Source: Malaya genurostris (lineage: Eukaryota > Arthropoda > Insecta > Diptera > Culicidae). From it: DNA of 64,000 nucleotides. Of this stretch, positions 21,066 through 32,242 are shown one piece after another. Below the pieces are notes generated by a model, which searched no databases, was not told the origin of the DNA, and worked only from the letters and a program-made list of their open reading frames with translations. The stretch lies in assembly GCF_030247185.1 (NCBI RefSeq), contig NC_080571.1, positions 68,486,172 to 68,550,171 of the forward strand. The letters are read 5' to 3'. Position numbers and translations under genes: made by a program. Positions within the stretch are counted from its first letter, which is position 1, and each line of letters begins with the position of its first letter.

Positions 21066-21588
21066 TAATCTGAGTTTTATTTATCTTGAAATATACAGAT
21101 TCAAATGTTGCGAAAGGTAATAATTTCTCAATACCGCTAAAAATCCATATTTGTTTAGAAAGTGTTGTGAGCGAGCGGAATTCAAAATCCGATATGGTAT
21201 GTTTATGGTAAATTTTTCTATAATGTTTGGCATATATTTTTAATATAGTTATTGATTATAACGGTTTGCTCACTTATCTTAAACATACATCTGGTGTTTT
21301 GTTTTTCAAGAAATTTATAACAATGAAATAATAATAACAATTATAATTATAATATTATCATTGTTGGTTTTTCTATATTATGAATTCGCGCCAGATTTTC
21401 AATTTTAATTATGAAGTGCTAGTGAAAATATTACGGATAGCGGAGTTAAAGTTCTTGATATATTCCAATAATTTTCCTTCTTGTTCATTAGTTTGAATCC
21501 GAGCTAAATAATCAATATTTCGTATGATTGATTTTATTATTTCAAATTTATTTATGAAACCTGGCCATTTCTTCATTATTATTAGTAT
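21066..21588. other. AT-rich spacer, nothing recognised
   Basis: No ORF, TIR or RNA signal. Very AT-rich toward the ATT microsatellite. Confidence 0.5.
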
Positions 21589-21612
21589 TATTTTTATGAT
21601 TATTATTATTAC

Positions 21613-21677
<65 letters not shown>
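21589..21677. repeat. ATT/TTA microsatellite
   Basis: A pure run of about 24 ATT triplets with irregular ATT-like sequence before it. It creates a spurious poly-Ile ORF. Confidence 0.97.
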
Positions 21678-21678
<1 letters not shown>

Positions 21679-21959
21679 AATTAAAATTACTCTTGCTTAC
21701 CCAAGACCGTCGATAGATTTCAGACCATGTCTCTTACTGAAATTTTGAGAAGAATCATAAATCTACGCACTTCATAGCTTCAATAAAAATAAACTACAAA
21801 TTTGTCGTACCTAGCCTCCTATATTAGCAAATTAAAAAGGCATTGTATCAAGTTTGGAATACATAGTTGTAGAATAGTAGCTGTTAAATGTAACTAATCT
21901 GTACTTTAATGTAGGTGCATTGCATCAAACTCTAGTAGTGAAAAAGGGGCGTGCCAGTT

Positions 21960-22012
21960 TTTTCGTATTCACGACATCCAGTTAAGTCTCTGAAATTACC
22001 CACTCGCCTTTT
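21960..22012 (+). repeat. Right-end fragment of the 10240-11099 TIR element
   Basis: CGTATTCACGACATCCAGTT, then TCTCTGAAATTACCCACTCG, matches 11061-11103 in the same orientation. Possibly the outer end of the copy whose interior lies at 18925-19105. Confidence 0.75.
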
Positions 22013-22112
22013 TTTCTGAGATTGCACCAGATCTAGACATTTCATGCGTTTCTAAGACATTAGAGCAATTCCAGAAATGCTTACCAGATCATCAGACTCG
22101 ACCTTCTCCGAT

Positions 22113-22505
22113 TTGGATGAAACTTTGCACATGGCTTCAGTATGGCAAACCATAAGTTTTGAACCGATGAAGAGGTCAATCCGACTCACGACTGATTTTT
22201 AAAAAGGGCGTATGTATTTTTGCATTTCACAAAAATTGCCTTTTTCAAATCGTTGTAACTCGGAAACCGTTAATTGTACAAAAATGGCGTTCAGGAAGAA
22301 GTTGTAGGGAATCGATTGGGCACTCTAAAAAAAATATACCTTGAGAAAAGTTTTTTTGATAATTTTTATTTTAAAGCTGTTGTTAAAACCTACAGATTGA
22401 TGGCTATCCCATCCGTGCCTTTTGAAAAATGAAGAAGTTACAGCTAAAACAAATTACAGATATATTCGAAATTTCAAGTTCTCGTTGAAAGATAATCATT
22501 TAAAC
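22113..22505 (+). repeat. Left long terminal inverted repeat
   Basis: Runs from GATTTGGATGAAAC to TAATCATTTAAACAGTAGAA. Landmarks shared with the right arm are GAACCGATG, ATCGATTGGGCACTC and GATGGCTATCCCATCCGTGC. Confidence 0.85.
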
Positions 22506-22699
22506 AGTAGAACTAACGTAACTACGTCAAAACGAATAAACACATGTAAAATCAAAGAGGTGTACCAGTTGACTACCTACTGTTTACAACCAACGTACGT
22601 ACCGGTGAATTGCTTACTTAAATTCTACCTGTTCATAGCTATACATCGTAGAACAGATATCGGTTTATAACAAATCTCTTTGGAAACAGTTACAATACT

Positions 22700-24047
22700 A
22701 CAATATGGTTTTCCCAAAGTGTTGCAAACCTTTTCCTGGTTTTGTGTGTTCCGGAAAATTTTATATTTAACAGAAACCATAATTGGAAAATTAGAAGCTC
22801 AAAAGTGCAAGGTTAAATTGAATACAACGTTAAGCATTTGTGATCGCTGTCGTAGGCGGGCTTATAAGGAAAGTCATACGTCGGAAACAGAAGGGCAGTC
22901 AACAACGGAACCACAACCATCCACATCGCAATACGATTTAGAAGAAGTACCTCCAGCAGCTTCAATCAACTCAGCATTTTCTGAAGCATCAGTCGCGGTG
23001 AAGTATTCAAGAGCACACAACATTGAACTCTTCAACAAGGGCATCGCAGGAATCAACGTGTTTCCGATATCAACGAAGACAACCCGGAATGTTAATTATC
23101 CTCGAGAAATTTTTTTGGATATTTCAAGAGGTATAAAAAGAAAATATTCGGTCTCCCGGCGGATGAAGAAGATTCAGAATTATTCAAAACGAAAAAAGAA
23201 GAATGGGATGAAGTGATTACTAAAATGATAGAGCAGTTTGCTAAGCCTGATTGCACTAGGAATGAAAAAGTGAGTTTGTTGTCAGTCTTGCCAAACTCGT
23301 GGTCAAAGGAGAAAATAGCCACCCAATTCAAGGCGAACAAATACATTGTGTCCGAGGCAAGAGAATCAACAAACGATAAAAAAGCCAAGATACAAACGAA
23401 ACAACAGCGATGACGTCAGCAGAGTAATGCCGGGATCAAGAGATTGCGTCACAGTCAAAATGAATGGTAAGTGTGAACGCGAACAAAAACGATTGCTTTA
23501 TTCATCATTGAAAGAAATTTATTTGGGGTATAAGTAAGAATTTCCAGATTGAAATGAGCCTCGCAGTACAAAACCAGAAAAAAAATTTGCAAGTCTCTGT
23601 AAATTTAAATCAATGTATAACATTGGTGCTGAGTGGCATTGTTTTGCAACTTCTCATGATAAAGGACCATGTGATGCACTCGGGGGTAATTCAAAGCGAA
23701 TAGCACGACGTGAAAGCTTGGCTAAACTACATGAACACCCAATCACAACTGCAAAACAATTATATGAATGGGCAGAGCAGAGATGTCGAGATGCATTCAC
23801 GACCATGTCTGTTTGTTACGTGTCACAAGAAGAATATGAACGGGGTGTGACCGAGTGGAGTAGTGTTTATAAGGTTTTACAGGTGACAGAATTCTCCGAA
23901 CGATACAATTCACAACTACTTAATTTTTTAAATGATGCATTATTCCACTTGCATGGAATTTCACATACACCGAGTGTAATTTGTACTCGGCTACCAAATG
24001 CCGATGTATGGATTTATATTTATCAATTATTCAAAGAACAGATATGA
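22700..24047 (+). pseudogene. Decayed protein of the long-TIR element (function unknown)
   Basis: Fragments in order: CDRCRRRAYKE (a CxxC pair that may bind zinc); a spacer rich in Ser/Thr/Pro; HNIELFNKGIAGINVFPIS. After a +/-1 frameshift near 23130 comes DEEDSELFKTKKEEWDEVIT, then MIEQFAKPDCTRNEKVSLL and LPNSWSKEKIATQFKA. After another shift, DDVSRVMPGSRDCVTVKMNG. After a deletion, EWHCFATSHDKGPCDALGG through SVICTRLPNADVW (to 24047). From memory this resembles a conserved multicopy 'uncharacterized protein' family in arthropods; I cannot name it. Its place between long TIRs suggests the transposase or an accessory protein. Confidence 0.6.
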
Positions 24048-24051
24048 GCGC

Positions 24052-24266
24052 TGTGGCTCGGTCGAGTAACCGATGCGTTTGTGATCTAATATTTCTCGGT
24101 TCAAGTCGCGCTGTTACTATCGATCTTTTGTTTTTTATTTCGTTCTAATTCAAGACATGTAATTTTCAAATCGCACAATTTTAAATGTTCTTGAATATAA
24201 ATTTGTATGAAATACGATGCTCCATTTATGTGCATTTTATAAGATATAAAATCACAACGTTTTTTT
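24052..24266 (+). ncRNA. tRNA-derived SINE, copy 1
   Basis: A-box-like TGTGGCTCGGTCGAG (24053) and B-box GGTTCAAGTCG (24098-24108) sit at tRNA-like spacing. A ~130-nt tail follows, ending TAAAATCACAACG and a T run. The same organisation occurs at 28766-28982 with ATTTATGTGCAT and AAATCACA in the tail. This looks like a pol III-transcribed SINE inserted in the long-TIR element. It does not fold as a complete tRNA gene. Confidence 0.7.
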
Positions 24267-24416
24267 CGAACTGTGTAGCAAGCAAATAAACAATTCATGG
24301 AAATATAAAAAATGGTGTTATAAATAAATATCAAAGTATCTCAAGAACAGCTACTGTTAGAAGAAAGGATATCATGAACAAATTTATTGACTTTAACCTG
24401 TAGAATAATATTCTAT

Positions 24417-24883
24417 TGTTTAAATGATTATCTTTCAACGAGAACTTGAAATTTCGAATATATCTGTAAATTGTTTTAGCTATAACTTCTTCATTTTTCA
24501 AAAGGCACGGATGGGATAGCCATCAATCTGTAGGTTTTAATAACAGCTTTAAAATAAAAATTATAAAAAAAAATTTAAACCCTGAATTTTTTTTATTTAA
24601 TTTTTTCGGATTATTTTGTAATTATTGCGAAAAAAACAAATATTTTTTTCAGTCTATAGTTTTTTTTTGAGTGCCCAATCGATTCCCTACAACTTCTTCC
24701 TGAACTCCATTTTCGTACAATTAACGATTTCCGAGTTACAACGATTTGAAAAAGGAAATTTTTGTGAAATGCAAAAATACATACGCCATTTTTAAAAATC
24801 AGTCGTGAGTCGGATTGATCTCTCCATCGGTTCAAAACTTATGGTGTGCCATACTGAAACTATGTGCAAAGTTTCATCCAAAT
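24417..24883 (-). repeat. Right long terminal inverted repeat
   Basis: Reverse complement of 22113-22505, lengthened by an AT-rich insertion around 24560-24660. Ends TTTCATCCAAATC. Confidence 0.85.
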
Positions 24884-24889
24884 CTTCCA

Positions 24890-25630
24890 ACTTCCAAGTT
24901 TTAGCATTTAATGGTTCAGTTTCTCCAGTTGAAGCGAAATCTCGAACCACCGTATTGATCAGCGCATTCCTTTCATTTTCGTGGATTGAGTAATTCTGGG
25001 TTCATCAGTTTGGAGATAGCATTGGTCTTGCTGGCAGTATACCACTCCGGAATCACATTGGAGTAGTGGCAGCTGGCCAAATCGTACCAAAACATGACTT
25101 TGCCTGTATGGTCATGGACGAAAGACAATACCCGCCTTTTCAGGTTTTTTTTTTCGAAGTAAACTCATCATCGTCATCGTCATAATGTCATCGTCAAGAA
25201 TGTAATGATGAGTTCCGTTTTCAGGCCACATTTGCAAATCGCTTGCTAAATAATAACTTTGTTGCGATCTTGTCAGCAAAGATGAATTTGAATCGATTTA
25301 ATCGATTCGATTTGCTTCATTCTACTAACCGCTCAAAAGAGTAATTTTTGACGACTTTGAATCTTCCCGGCGCATCACCACGTCCAGTCGGGTTGTAAAA
25401 CGTTTGGCTGGAGAGCTGCTTAACATCGAGTTTGACGTATTTTCCGTCATCGATTGAAGTGCTACCCTTGTGTTGCACCAAAACACAGTCATATAAGAGC
25501 CTGGCACGCCTTTTGGCCACGGGATCCTGCTTCTACTGTCGGCTCGGATGTCTACTGACTTTATACAAACTAGTATCCTTCCCTGGCCAGCATGTTTCGC
25601 ACCGTTTGAGACTGTAAACGGATGCAAATT
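24890..25630 (-). pseudogene. DD37E transposase relic (type 2-like)
   Basis: The minus strand shows SIDDGKYVKLDVKQLSSQTF near 25460-25400, corresponding to the first-Asp region (MDDETYVKLD in the 58656 copy). Farther on, VMFWYDLASCHYSNVIPEWY near 25100-25030 holds the second Asp. Upstream is RARLLYDCVLVQHKGS. Frames shift several times and the Glu region is unrecognisable. It lies directly outside the right arm of the long-TIR element. Confidence 0.72.
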
Positions 25631-25639
25631 TCGTTCCTT

Positions 25640-26521
25640 GTTTTACGCGAACCCGAACTAAAATTTTGATAAATATTTTTGTTTCCGGAAGCATGAACTG
25701 GATAGAGCCATGCAGTGTTTCAAAGCAGTAGCAGCTAGAACTGATAGTTTTGGTTTACGATTGTCACCCAAAGCTAGAGTCTGCCTAGTCTACGGTAATA
25801 AAATTCAGCATTCAAGAAAATTATCTTGCAAGACAAAAGAAAAACGTACAATTCCCTGCAAGGCAAGGTTCGAGTCGGTCAGCTTACCCTCAGTCATCCG
25901 TTAAAAGAATGCTGCTCCTGAAAGCAGCATGCTCGAAACAAGCAATGTTGCATGACACATGAAAATTACTCCTGAAAGAAAAATATCCGCAAATTGGTAC
26001 TTTTCAAGAAGTTGAATAAATTAACCGGATTATGAAAACAATGGTAGAAAATTTCACTGGCAGCAATGGAAATGCCCACACAATAAGCTCCTATTATAAA
26101 CAGCCCTGATGTTCATTCTTCCGAATGTATGGACCGACTTATAAGATTAATGGCACTGCTTCCAACGGGCCGGCCTACATCATCACAGAACCATTAGAAA
26201 ACCCACTCGACGCAAATACTGGATGTAGTAACGGTAGAGCAAAAAATATGAAAAAAAAATACAACCGGCACGATAGCGATGGGAAAATTGAGGAAGGGAA
26301 TGCTTTCAGATTTTCACTTCAGCAGCGTAAAATAGAATTTGTTCAGCCAAAAGCATTCCATCCAATTTCCCACGAGCGCATATCAAAGCAGAAAACGAGA
26401 CAGGCCCGGCTACCAACCAACCAACCCAGACTGGCTGACTGACTGACTGCCGGAGCTGTCGACTGATGAAAATTGCTTGCTTCAGAAGCGCTCCCCTTCT
26501 TTGCTGTTGCCTGTTGTCATA
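25640..26521. other. Non-coding stretch, nothing recognised
   Basis: No TIRs, tandem repeats or recognised protein. Small open frames here have no domain signature. Confidence 0.45.
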
Positions 26522-26875
26522 ATGCTGCTGCTGCTGTGGTTGATAGTTCCGTTTCCTGTCCACACCTCACCGGGGTTCCGCCGAAAAAACGCAATTGGAA
26601 GGCAGCAGCAGCCCAACATCACGCGTACCACAACCCAGTGCGTCCTTCCGATTCGCTATGCAAACATCGGGCCGCCTCGCTGCTCCGACCGACCGACCGA
26701 CCCCGATCAGGATAATAAGGACTCACTTTTCCCTTCACCCATCCCATCGGAAAAACTCTCAACCTGCTACAGTTCTTTTCTTGTTATCTCATTTCCTTTC
26801 TCTGCCGCACATTTCCTGGCAGAACCGCAGAAGCTCTTTAGCGAAAGAAAAAGCAGACGAAGAAGAAGGGTATGA
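26522..26875 (+). CDS. Candidate small secreted-protein ORF (weak)
   Basis: ATG at 26522 opens MLLLLWLIVPFPVHTSPGF, which looks like a signal peptide. A 117-codon frame rich in Pro/Ser/Arg follows, ending RKSRRRRRV. The region is GC-richer and repeat-poor, as expected of host DNA. I recognise no domain, the neighbouring frame is also open, and the composition suggests chance. Treat as a hypothesis. Confidence 0.18.
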   Translation: MLLLLWLIVPFPVHTSPGFRRKNAIGRQQQPNITRTTTQCVLPIRYANIGPPRCSDRPTDPDQDNKDSLFPSPIPSEKLSTCYSSFLVISFPFSAAHFLAEPQKLFSERKSRRRRRV

Positions 26876-28640
26876 TTGCTCCGTCAGCTTTTCGGTCTTG
26901 TTGTGGTCTTTTTTCCAAAATATCCGTACTGTACTGTATGTGAGATACTATATTTTGGAACACTTTACGTTGATACGGTTTCCGTGGAAATTGTTTCATT
27001 TGAAAGATAAATGCGGCGGCGCATGTGTTCAACCGAACCGTGCTTCTTTGCATTGCTTCGAGGGACGGGGGATGATTTTGAGGATAGTTCATTGTATAGT
27101 TTATCGTAAAGTAAGGCAGTTTATTGTGTTATCGTAATACATTGTAATCTGCTGGCGATGATTGCTTCGTGCTTTTAGGCAACGTAATCATCGTAATCGC
27201 ACTTCAACATCAACTAGGAGAACTTATTTCTCGTTCGGAGCCTCGTCTGTTAAGCCCTTGTGGCTGCTTTTGAAAAGGCTCACTCGAAACACTTGACGGG
27301 ATAGGACAAAGTGAGGTCGTTTGATTTTCTAAGGAAATATTGTTCAACAGAACACTGCAACAGTGGGAATCTAATTAATGACAATGAATGATAATCTCCT
27401 AGCAATAATTTTCGTTTTATTACTTACAGTCGAAATGGTATTCAGAATTCCCACAAAAGCGGAAAGAGCCATTTTGTTAGCGGTTTAAACAAGAAAGCCG
27501 TTGTATCATATAAATCTGGCAAACGTAAATCTTCTTATAACTTAACTGATATCAAGATATTCCTGAAATATGAAAAAAATCCTGTGTGTTTTCAGTTTAT
27601 AAAAACGTGCGTAATCCTTATAGCTGGGAGATGATATATGTTTTATCAACCCGCACGTGTTTTTTACATGAATTTTCAATCAGTTTGAAATTTCAATCAC
27701 ACATCACCTTGTAATTTTGGAACTGCAGGACGAATCGAAGATAGAAATTAAATGAAACCTTTAAATTATTCCTATCGATCTAAACGTGTGACAACGGATT
27801 AACCATTCCATGAGATGTAAAAGTGTGTTCCTCTTTAAAGTTGTTGTCATTATTTATGGTACTTCTAGAAACGGTATTCAGAGACCAGCATAACCAAAAA
27901 GAGTTTGTATGTCCGCAAATCAGTATGACAAATACATTAAAATAGTTTTGAGCCCAATTTAGTAGATTTTTGGTATCGTCATCTTCTATAACAGTTTGAA
28001 TTTTAAAAACTCTTCACCCTGTAATTTCAAAATTGGAAGTCGGAATCTGATAAAATTCAGTAATTTTGTATGGGACCATAAGTTTATTCTACTTTGATTT
28101 TTTGTTTATTAAATTCATTTTGGCCTTCTTTTAGCTTCTCTATTTCCGATACTTTTGAAAACAGAATTCGAAAAACGATGTAGCCGAAGTCAGCTGAATT
28201 CGCATAATGTATTGTTAACCATTTGATTAGGTTCGAAATCAGTGCAGCCATCTTAGAGAAATCGTGTCTTTCGGCATCGAAAATCGAATACTGGTGAAAC
28301 AGACATAAATTTATCTGGTCATCGCATTAGGACTCTCAAAATCTGGAAACACGATAAATTTATGTGAAATGTCTACATTAATCGTTCAATATCTCCTAAA
28401 CCGGAAGTCGAATCTGATTAAAAGGCTTATATTAGGTAATATTCGAGACATAACCGCGATATTGACGTAAGACTGCTGTCGACAAGAGGCAGATCACTAT
28501 AAAAATGCACATTATTCTGGTACATTGTTCTACTAATAAATTATCCACACTCTAAAAAATTTTGAATTTTACAGGTGACTTAATTCCTCATACGATGTAA
28601 TTCATAAAGACCTAATTTGTCAAATGACGGAAAATTTTAT
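26876..28640. other. Low-repeat stretch with one abundant-repeat fragment
   Basis: No gene recognised. About 28000-28100 and 28390-28420 carry weak matches to the abundant repeat (AATTGGAAGTCGGAATCTGA, CCGGAAGTCGAATCTGATTA). Confidence 0.5.
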
Positions 28641-28765
28641 TTGTAATGACTTAATGTTAGATGAGCTTGAATATTACTGGTTTCGACTGTAACTTGCGTT
28701 GTACTAGCAGGTGCGACTGTATGAATTTAAATGCACTTTTTACCGGCCAAGCGGATGCATGCTTC

Positions 28766-28982
28766 TGTGGCTCAGTCGATTATCAGACGAACTTGCGATC
28801 CAATGATTCTCGGTTCAAGTCGCGATGGGTTGCTACAAAATTCTTTTTTTTTTTTATTTCAATGAATTTCATGTCATGGAGTTTTAGACACAATATTAAA
28901 TGTTCTTAGACGTAAATTTGCGTAAACTGCGACGTTCCATTTATGTGCATCAAATAAGATGTAAAATCACAGGGTTTTTTTA
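28766..28982 (+). ncRNA. tRNA-derived SINE, copy 2
   Basis: A-box-like TGTGGCTCAGTCGAT at 28766, B-box GGTTCAAGTCG at 28812-28822, then a tail with ATTAAATGTTCTTAGA, CATTTATGTGCAT and TAAAATCACAGGG ending in T residues. Shares tail and boxes with 24052-24266. Confidence 0.7.
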
Positions 28983-29225
28983 AGTGTCCATTAAAAAAAA
29001 TCTCATTAGTTCTTTGTAACATGCTTTGGATTCTGAAAAGAACCGAAGGTTATCATTTCTCCAATTTTTAATACAGTTGGAAATTATTCCCACGAGCAAA
29101 ATTCCGAACAAATCGGTTCCCTCTCTTTTAGCGAACGGCGTACAAAGCTTATCTGCCGAATACTTGTGTGCCGTTTCCTACAGCGCTAACAGGTCGTCAA
29201 GATCACAAAATGTTTGTGTATATCT

Positions 29226-29235
29226 CTGTGTGTGT

Positions 29236-29328
<93 letters not shown>
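29226..29328. repeat. GT microsatellite
   Basis: About 50 GT dinucleotides with one AGTG interruption. It marks the position of the CA tract in an inverted copy of the abundant repeat. Confidence 0.97.
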
Positions 29329-29329
<1 letters not shown>

Positions 29330-29339
29330 CAAGTTATGT

Positions 29340-30060
29340 CACTCAATTTCTCAGTGATTTCTGAACCGATTTACACAAGCTCAGATTCAAATGAAAGGTC
29401 TTAAGGTCCCATACAAAGTTCCTGAGTTTCATTTGGATCCGATTTCCGGTTCCGGAATTATACGTTTTTTAAAGATGGCTGAACCGATTTTCACAAACTT
29501 TGATTCAAATGAAAAGTTTTATGACCTCATAATTTTTTCTGTGTTTTATTTGGATCCGGCTTTCGGTTCCGGAATTACAAGGAAATATGTGACAATTTAT
29601 GAAAAAATGCGCAATGAATTTTCTCGGAAATTTCTTAACCGATTTTCACAAACTAAGAAGCGAATAAAAGGTTTTGAAACTCTTTAAATAGTCCCCGAAA
29701 AATTAATCTTGATCTGACTTCCAGTTCCTGTATTACAGTGCGATTAGTGAAATTCTTCAATTTTATGAGTATTTTTTCACAAGCAATGGCGAAGCGAGCT
29801 CCACATTTTTATAAACATTTTTTTTTCATTTAGTTGGCAAATCTTGTTAATTAGTGAATATATAAAACTACTTTGGGACTACTACTTCCCGCTTCCGAGA
29901 GCACCGATAATAAGTCAAGAAAAGCTCCAAAAAAACGATTTCCACGAATCATAATTTAAATAAAAGCTCTTATTGTTTTTAAATATACTGTGCAATTCCA
30001 TCTAGATCCGACTACCGGTTCCGAAACTATAGAGCGATGAGTGTCAAAACATTCAAGTCG
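29340..30060 (-). repeat. Abundant repeat, inverted copy with tandem CCGGAA blocks
   Basis: Successive blocks on the minus strand match 9230-9670: GAACCGATTT, ATTCAAATGAAAGGTC, TGGATCCGATTTCCGGTTCC, then diverged blocks at 29500-29760 and 29980-30030. No protein. Confidence 0.75.
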
Positions 30061-30304
30061 TCATTCAAAATGACGATGCAAAACCGGTATACGACGATAC
30101 GTGCTGGTACTAAAGAAGAAGAAAACACCACCGGCTTTGATCCGTTCGCAGCGTGCTTTGTTGAATTTCCTAAAGCATTCAAATTTATATTTTTCAGGTC
30201 AAAAATGTAAATTATGTAAATTTGTAAATATTCTATTCAATTTGTACCTATTTGTTAATGTTATTAAAAAATCATGATAACAATGTTTTTACATAAAAGT
30301 ACAC

Positions 30305-31650
30305 TTATTGCCTTTCTCATATAGAAAAAATATGCAATCACTTGAAAAATCAACTAGTGAAAATTGACCCAGAGGGCAAAGTGTTCTATGTCATTCGACA
30401 TAGTTCATCGAGCTAAGCAATGTATGCAAGGATGGCTTTTATCGTATCGAAGAACGTTCACTGGCAACTCTTCAACGATTGAATCAGTGCCATCAAAGAG
30501 AGTTGGAAATCATTGCAACAACAAAAACCCGGCATGGCTCATTTACCATAGAATCGACACCAGTGCGAGAGCGAATTTCTCTCGATGACATTTCTGAGAA
30601 TCCAAGGTTGGCACGCTGCTGTGGGGATCTTCTCTGAATCAACAAACGGTCGCTTATTCTCGTTTCGCGATCCGATTCTATACAGGCAGTTGATAATTGC
30701 GATAGAATCATTTTACTATTGCCGCTTATTCTAACTATGTGCATATAATCTTTGTATAAGTTGTGTCTATGAAAATGTATGTGAATGCTCCACACAAGGG
30801 TTTTGAAATATTGCAACCTAGTATGAACTGTAATTTTTTTTAAGGGCCGTGAAATACTCAGAGTATGAAGTGGAGCGAAGGAATGTAGAAAAATTATCTC
30901 GCGGTTCTTGCATTGAGAGACTCGAGTTCTTCTAGCATCTTCTACCGGATTGAAAATGTTGTATACAATATAGATAGCAATATAACAGCTTCTGTGAAAT
31001 TTTCGGCAATCACCAACACTGAATGTATGTGCCTGTGGGTGTATGTGTGTGCGCATGTGTTAAATAATGTCACTTATAAAATAAAAAATCTTGTAGTCCC
31101 ATACGTTGCTATTGAATTTCACATCGTCAGCAACGATGCAAAAAATGGTAAAATTCTTCTAGATTTGGCCTAAAACTGATTCAATTTGTAGGCTATATTA
31201 GTTACTTACTAAACGAACCGATTTCGGCTATACTGGTTCCAAGTTCCTGGTTCCAGAAGTACCGAAAATAGTGGACAGACAGTTTAAAATGAGACTCACT
31301 CAATTTTCTCAGAGATGATTTTATCGATTTCCAGGCTCAAATAAAAGTTCCTATAGCCTCATGGGTTGCTGTTTAATTTCATCCGAATCCGACTACCGTT
31401 TCCAAAACTATAGGGTAAAGTGTGTTTAATCATTTAGTGAGGCGATGCAAAATAAAGAAAAATTCTTATTAACTTAATATAACTGTTTACAAATTGAAAA
31501 GTTATGTTAGTTGATACCCAAAGAAAGTTTTTCATTTTATTCAAGATTTAAAAAAAAATATTCGAACTATCTTCTAGTGATGTTTTTGGTAAAATGAGTG
31601 ATATGAGAAAGGCATCATTACACCACTAGGTGGATTAAAAAAGGTTTTTC
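30305..31650 (-). repeat. Abundant repeat, inverted copy with both edges
   Basis: Left in the window is TTGCCTTTCTCATATAGAAA, the inverse of the 9875 edge. Right in the window is GATATGAGAAAGGCATCATT followed by CACCACTAGGTGGATTAAAA, the inverse of the 8990 edge. The interior includes an inverted-repeat arm (30510-31003). The 31060-31420 part matches 42990-43240 inverted. Confidence 0.72.
30510..31003 (-). repeat. Inverted-repeat arm L (partner 35816-36404)
   Basis: AAAAACCCGGCATGGCTCAT through GAAAATGTTGTATACAATAT is the reverse complement of 36404-35816, apart from a ~90-nt internal deletion and scattered substitutions. A third copy lies at 57262-57535. A minus frame overlapping both arms (RLQYFKTLVWSIH onward) is open in both, but I recognise no protein. 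Confidence 0.85.
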
Positions 31651-31819
31651 TTTTTTTTTCGCACTGCGAACGGAGTGAACGATGAACAAAATAGATAAAA
31701 AGTTTTAAAGAGCGGTTCTAACTGCTACAAAAATAACATATAGAATTTTGAGGTTGCTAACTTCATTTCGGATTATTTTCTTTCTTTTTAAATGTATTTT
31801 TCTTCTTTTTCAAATCTAA
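31651..31819. other. Spacer
   Basis: No feature. Ends where I-LINE copy 2 homology starts. Confidence 0.4.
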
Positions 31820-32242
31820 AGCCAGAGACGCTGTTGGTAATAGTTAAGGTATTTTGTTTGTTCATACTCAAGGATCAGTTAAGCGAGAGAAGTCCTTTCC
31901 TGAATGACCAATAAAGGCACCCAAAATTTTACCTTCTAAAAAAGATTCTTGTGAAAAACTAAAAAAGACAAATTCAAAAACAAAAACTGTGCCCCCTGAT
32001 TTGTCAAATTCACAAACCAATCCAAGAAGTAGCACAAAAAAATAAAATAATCCAATGGGCTCCGTTTCACAGCCACCATCACGATTATTGAAGTTTTCGG
32101 AAATTGTAGAATGGATTTTCGCAGCATTCAATATTCCTCAACCGCTAAAGACCATCATAACGGCATTCCTTCCAATGGCTAGAACTTTTTTGAAGCAGTT
32201 ATCAGCTCAATGGCCAGTTCTCGCAGGTTTTGTATCATTTGA

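Larger units (their letters stand above)
22113..24883 (+). mobile_element. DNA element with ~390-bp terminal inverted repeats, ~2.8 kb
   Basis: The left arm (22113-22505) starts GATTTGGATGAAACTTTGCA. The right arm is its reverse complement at 24883-24417, with about 97% identity over the inner 120 bp and an AT-rich expansion in the right arm. Between the arms lie fragments of one plus-strand protein and a SINE. The long TIRs, central gene and later SINE insertion mark an autonomous-type DNA transposon now decayed. The target duplication is not obvious. I could not name the superfamily. Confidence 0.82.

Noticed and set aside
24052..24125. Functional tRNA gene
   Set aside because: A- and B-box-like motifs are present, but no acceptor stem or cloverleaf pairing; the shared tail with 28766-28982 fits a SINE.
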